DNA of 38,704 nucleotides from Methanosarcina spelaei (GTDB taxonomy: Archaea; Halobacteriota; Methanosarcinia; Methanosarcinales; Methanosarcinaceae). The notes under the pieces were generated by a model. It was not told where the DNA came from. It worked only from the letters and a program-made list of their open reading frames with translations, and did no database searches. Shown here in pieces: positions 35,405 to 38,704 of this stretch; position 1 is the first letter of the stretch; each line of letters starts with the position of its first letter. The stretch covers positions 1-38,704 of the forward strand of contig NZ_LMVP01000212.1 in assembly GCF_002287235.1 (NCBI RefSeq), in the 5' to 3' direction. The position numbers and the translations under genes were made by a program.

Positions 35405-36250
35405 ATGAATGTGGCGGACATCATGAGTTCACCTGTGTATATCCTAAACGCAGACGAACCCGTGTCACGTGCAAGAAATCTGATGTTAAGGCATAGAATC
35501 AGTACATTGCTTGTCCTCAATGAGGGCAAGATGGTGGGAATCGTTACAAAATCAGACATCACTAACCGTCTGGCTCAGGCCGAACCTCTCTGGAGGAGAA
35601 GACCGATAGACCAGATCCCTATTAAGTTACTGATGACGGAATCGGTTATTACCATCTATCCTGAAGCCTCTATTTCCCAGGCAGCTGCCTTAATGCTTGA
35701 GAACGGGGTGCATAACATTCCGGTGGTAAAGAACGATATTGTAGGCATTATCACTAGGACAGATCTTGTGCGTTATGTTGCGGAAAATAGCGAGGAAATG
35801 AAAACAAAAATCCCCAAGTTAATGTCTGAAGATATTGTTTCTGTTCACAGGCATCACACTATTAACCACGTAATTGATGAAATGAACAGGAATGAGATCG
35901 AAAGAGTAATCGTCAAAGATGATGCAGGAAATCCTGTAGGGATAATTTCCAGCAAAAGCCTTGCTTTAAATCTCTTAACTGATTTTCAAGGCGAACTTTC
36001 CACGAAAAACATCAAAATGGCACGTAAATCCTCACCTGGAGGCCAGAAAACCTTTAGATACGTAAAAGAGGTGCCTTTAATCGCAGAGGACATCATGGTT
36101 TCTCCGATAAACTCCATTGACGTAAATGAAAATGTCAGTGAAGCTGCTAAAAAAATGATAGAGGAAGGAGTGACTGCATTACCTGTCAGTGACGGAGAAA
36201 ATATAGTGGGAATATTAAGCAGAACCGATATCATGAAAGCCATCCTCTAA
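35405..36250 (+). CDS. Four-CBS-domain protein
   Basis: The start is ATG 35405 with ggaggt five bases upstream and a TATA-like box near 35375, so it has its own promoter. Four CBS domains: [19 protein letters not shown] at residue 1, [17 protein letters not shown] near 76, [17 protein letters not shown] near 140, and [17 protein letters not shown] near 230. A linker of about 35 residues ([20 protein letters not shown]) separates domains three and four. Nothing else is fused. It resembles the gene at 32556 in layout, so the cluster probably arose by duplication. Confidence 0.87.
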   Translation: MNVADIMSSPVYILNADEPVSRARNLMLRHRISTLLVLNEGKMVGIVTKSDITNRLAQAEPLWRRRPIDQIPIKLLMTESVITIYPEASISQAAALMLENGVHNIPVVKNDIVGIITRTDLVRYVAENSEEMKTKIPKLMSEDIVSVHRHHTINHVIDEMNRNEIERVIVKDDAGNPVGIISSKSLALNLLTDFQGELSTKNIKMARKSSPGGQKTFRYVKEVPLIAEDIMVSPINSIDVNENVSEAAKKMIEEGVTALPVSDGENIVGILSRTDIMKAIL

Positions 36251-36439
36251 CCATTATCTGGCAGTGTGGAGGTATATACTGCAAAAGTAGCAATAGAAAG
36301 CAATAGAGAGCGATAGATAAAACAGCTAAGAGCAAGAGAAGGATGCGAAATTGAAGTAAAGGAAAAACGGATGAAGAAAACACGCAAAAAATTGCGAACA
36401 TTATGATTAAAAGTTCTGGATACGCATGAGGTGAATTGC

Positions 36440-37216
36440 ATGCAAGTTAAAGATATAATGGTACAGCCATACAGGATTGACAAGTCAGACACCATATCTC
36501 ACGCCCTGGATCTAATGGAAAAGAAAGATACAAAGCGCTTACTGGTAGTCCACGATGATCAGATACTTGGTGTACTTACAATGAGAAGTCTGACAGAGCA
36601 GCTCGGAACTCGCAAGAAACTGAGCAAACCTGCATCCTCTCTGCATGTTGCAACAGCCGTATCCGACAATTTCGTAAAGGTTCTGCCTGATACCGATACC
36701 AGGGATGTTCTTACCCTGATGAAAAAGAGTGGGGGCGTAATTATTGTCACTGATAATGGAAAAGCCCTGGGCTGGGTGACACCCCAGGAATTCATGAAAC
36801 GAAACCACTTCACAGGCTTTGTCGGGGAAATAATGGAAAAAAACCCTATAGTTATCAGTTCATCTGATAGGGTTAGCCACGCTAGGCGACTTATCCTTGA
36901 CAAAAACGTAGGAAGGCTGCCAGTAATTGAGAGCGGAAAACTTGTAGGCATTATTGCTGAAGACGATATTGCCTTTGCTATGCGTTCTTTTAGGGATCTA
37001 GTCGCTGATAATCAGCAGGATTCAAGGATCAAGAACCTATTGGTAGGGGATATTATGACCCGTAGTGTGATTAGTGTCTATACCAATACACCGCTTGAAG
37101 AAGCTGTTAGGATAATGTTGGAACGTGATGTCGGAGGTGTTCCAGTCCTTAGCTTGGATGATGAACTTGCTGGTTTTCTAGCTCGCAGAAATATAATAAG
37201 TACGCTTGAAGAATGA
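36440..37216 (+). CDS. Four-CBS-domain protein
   Basis: The start is ATG 36440 ([13 protein letters not shown]) because gaggtga sits six bases upstream; the in-frame GTG at 36431 is within that ribosome binding site. Four CBS domains occupy all 258 residues. The second is weaker ([18 protein letters not shown] ending GWVTPQEF), the third and fourth are canonical ([17 protein letters not shown] and [17 protein letters not shown]). It is the last gene of the five-gene CBS cluster and is followed by a clear hairpin terminator. Confidence 0.87.
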   Translation: MQVKDIMVQPYRIDKSDTISHALDLMEKKDTKRLLVVHDDQILGVLTMRSLTEQLGTRKKLSKPASSLHVATAVSDNFVKVLPDTDTRDVLTLMKKSGGVIIVTDNGKALGWVTPQEFMKRNHFTGFVGEIMEKNPIVISSSDRVSHARRLILDKNVGRLPVIESGKLVGIIAEDDIAFAMRSFRDLVADNQQDSRIKNLLVGDIMTRSVISVYTNTPLEEAVRIMLERDVGGVPVLSLDDELAGFLARRNIISTLEE

Positions 37217-37280
37217 GCTCTAGTCTAGTGAGAAAGAGCAGAAAAAACTTGATTGGAATCCTGAAACCAGTAATTAAAAG

Positions 37281-37311
37281 AAGGCCTGCTTCTTAAAAAC
37301 AGGCCTTTTTG
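37281..37311 (+). terminator. Hairpin plus T-run after the CBS cluster
   Basis: AAGGCCTG (37281-37288) pairs with CAGGCCTT (37300-37307), and a run of T follows. It lies about 65 bases after the last CBS gene and before the convergent AIM24-like gene. Confidence 0.65.
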
Positions 37312-37505
37312 AATTTCTAACTTTCTTTTGGATTTATTTCTTGTTTTAGAATAAATTCTACTTTAAAATGAGTTTCTCTTTAGTTTGATTTACAATTAAT
37401 TATCATTTAGAGTAGTTTTATTTAGAGTAGTTTTATTTAGAGTATTTTTATTTAGAGCAGTTTCTTATTTTTAACGATTTTTTCATTTAGGACAGTTCCC
37501 AATTT

Positions 37506-38294
37506 TTAGAATGATCTATCTCCGCCAATGATGCCTCCAAGAATACCAGTCCCGGCAACGCCAGTTTGTTCGTCTCGGCGGCCATAAACAGAGGCTGCAA
37601 AGATTCTGTCAGCAAGGCGAGAGAAAGGAAGGCTCTGCATATACACTGTGCCTGGACCTGTAAGGGTTGCAAGAACAACTCCTTCACCACCGAAAAGGGC
37701 ATTTTTAAAGTTCCTTGACCAGGTTATATCATATGTTACGGTCTCGGTGAAAGCTGCCACACAGCCTGTGTCGACACGATAAGTTTCACCAACTGCCAGA
37801 TCTTTTCTTATAACTGTGCCCCCTATATGGAGAAAGGCCAGACCGTCACCTGTCAGCCTCTGCAGGATAAAACCTTCGCCACCGAAGAACCCTGCTCCGA
37901 GCTTGCGGGTGAAAGCTATTTCTATATCTACTCCACGCGCAGCACAGAGAAATGAGTCTTTCTGACAGAGGAGACTGCCTCCGAACTTTGTGAGGTCAAG
38001 GGGAATAATCTTTCCCGGATAAGGAGCCGCAAAAGCTACATGCCCTTTTCCGGAACCTTTGTGAACAAAGCTTGTAATGAAGAAACTTTCTCCTGTAAGA
38101 GCCCTTTTAAGTCCTTTTTTGAGACCTCCGAAAAATCCACCACCTTCATTACCCATACTGGTCTGCATCTCAATTCCGGGCCCCATGTATGCCATAGCCC
38201 CAGCTTCTGCCTGAACAGCTTCATTTGGATCAAGCTCAACTTCGACGATCTGCATATCGTCACCGATAATTTCGTAGTCAATTTCATCTGCCAT
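37506..38294 (-). CDS. AIM24 / TIGR00266 family protein
   Basis: A 262-residue protein of the AIM24 (TIGR00266) family, a Gly-rich beta-sandwich of unknown biochemical role in prokaryotes. Typical features are VEVELDPNEAVQAEAGAMAY near residue 17, GGGFFGGLKKGLKRALTGES near 52, repeated GGEGF/GGEGV blocks, and the tail ILGGIIGGDRSF. A ggagag ribosome binding site precedes ATG 38294. It is convergent with the CBS cluster. Confidence 0.88.
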   Translation of the reverse strand: MADEIDYEIIGDDMQIVEVELDPNEAVQAEAGAMAYMGPGIEMQTSMGNEGGGFFGGLKKGLKRALTGESFFITSFVHKGSGKGHVAFAAPYPGKIIPLDLTKFGGSLLCQKDSFLCAARGVDIEIAFTRKLGAGFFGGEGFILQRLTGDGLAFLHIGGTVIRKDLAVGETYRVDTGCVAAFTETVTYDITWSRNFKNALFGGEGVVLATLTGPGTVYMQSLPFSRLADRIFAASVYGRRDEQTGVAGTGILGGIIGGDRSF

Positions 38295-38443
38295 ATTTTA
38301 CTCTCCAACCTTTTTGCAAGCTTAGATATAACAGACAATATAAGCCAAATACTTAAAAACATTTTCAATGTACTGAGACATTCTTTAATTTTTTGCCCAA
38401 GAAACAGGTGAAAATAGGTTATTATAAAGATGTACTGATACTC

Positions 38444-38704
38444 ATACCTGAGAATCATACCACATATTCATACCTGAAAGTCATACCACATATTCATACC
38501 TGAGAATCATGCCACATATTCATACCTGAAATTCATACCACATATTCATACCTGAGAATCATACCACATATTCATACCTGAAAGTCATACCACATATTCA
38601 TACCTGAGAATCATGCCACATATTCATACCTGAAAGTCATACCACATATTCATACCTGAGAATCATACCACATATTCATACCTGAAAGTCATACCACATA
38701 TTCA
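38444..38704. repeat. 26-bp tandem array running off the window end
   Basis: About ten contiguous copies of a 26-bp unit (tcataccacatattcatacc then tgagaa or tgaaag). The two variants alternate, giving a 52-bp higher-order period. There are no unique spacers, so it is not a CRISPR array. It lies upstream of the AIM24-like gene, from about 150 bases before its start codon. The remaining stretch 38295-38443 holds that gene's promoter region only. Confidence 0.85.

Noticed and set aside
38036-38458. 140-codon minus-strand ORF overlapping the AIM24-like gene
   Set aside because: It is the neighbouring frame of the AIM24-like gene, which has the family motifs and a ribosome binding site.
38444-38704. 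Possible CRISPR array
   Set aside because: Units are contiguous at 26 bp with no unique spacers, and no cas genes are present. It is a simple tandem repeat.

Overview
The window looks like a chromosomal segment of a methanogenic archaeon of the genus Methanosarcina. This rests on the gene set: archaeal DnaG-type primase, ArcS with its PUA domain, a UPF0058 protein, a four-OB-fold RPA of the Methanosarcina RPA1 type, RtcA and Tpt1, and many tandem CBS proteins. It also rests on the signals: AT-rich TATA-box promoters, GGAGG-type ribosome binding sites, and long AT-rich intergenic stretches. The species cannot be fixed from sequence alone.

Layout. 1-713 is non-coding, with three TATA-overlapping palindromes and then the leader of a LeuA-family gene. 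714-6332 holds core metabolism (LeuA-type synthase, TatD hydrolase, metallo-beta-lactamase-fold hydrolase, YgiQ-type radical SAM protein). 6521-8448 is a small decayed accessory patch: an ASCH-domain gene split by a 198-bp inverted-repeat element with an 8-bp target duplication, a frameshifted two-TM gene, and an intact DUF4145 gene. 9017-12348 (minus) encodes two secreted low-complexity proteins, one Gly/Asn-rich with 156-bp tandem repeats and one carrying about 40 N-glycosylation sequons. 12968-14943 has transposase debris, a TPR gene and two small paralogues, one frameshifted. 15204-17752 (minus) is a GlcD/GlcF-type flavin/Fe-S dehydrogenase pair.

18167-28060 is mainly information processing: arcS, a GNAT acetyltransferase, a UPF0058 gene, dnaG, a 1.6-kb intergenic region with two good candidates for unannotated structured RNAs, a CoA-disulfide-reductase-like flavoprotein followed at once by rtcA, and convergent tpt1/kptA. 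RPA1 follows at 29017-30471.

31226-37216 is the most striking block: five consecutive same-strand genes, each made almost wholly of four CBS domains (20 in all). The first also carries two zinc ribbons and is an internal 612-bp duplication. None has a recognisable enzyme or membrane domain, so they look like a stand-alone adenine-nucleotide-sensing set with unknown partners. An AIM24/TIGR00266 protein (minus) and a 26-bp tandem array close the window.

A theme across the window is that many intergenic gaps hold their own short tandem repeat, with units of 13 to 32 bp that differ from gap to gap. All functional calls are by reading motifs; no database search was possible.
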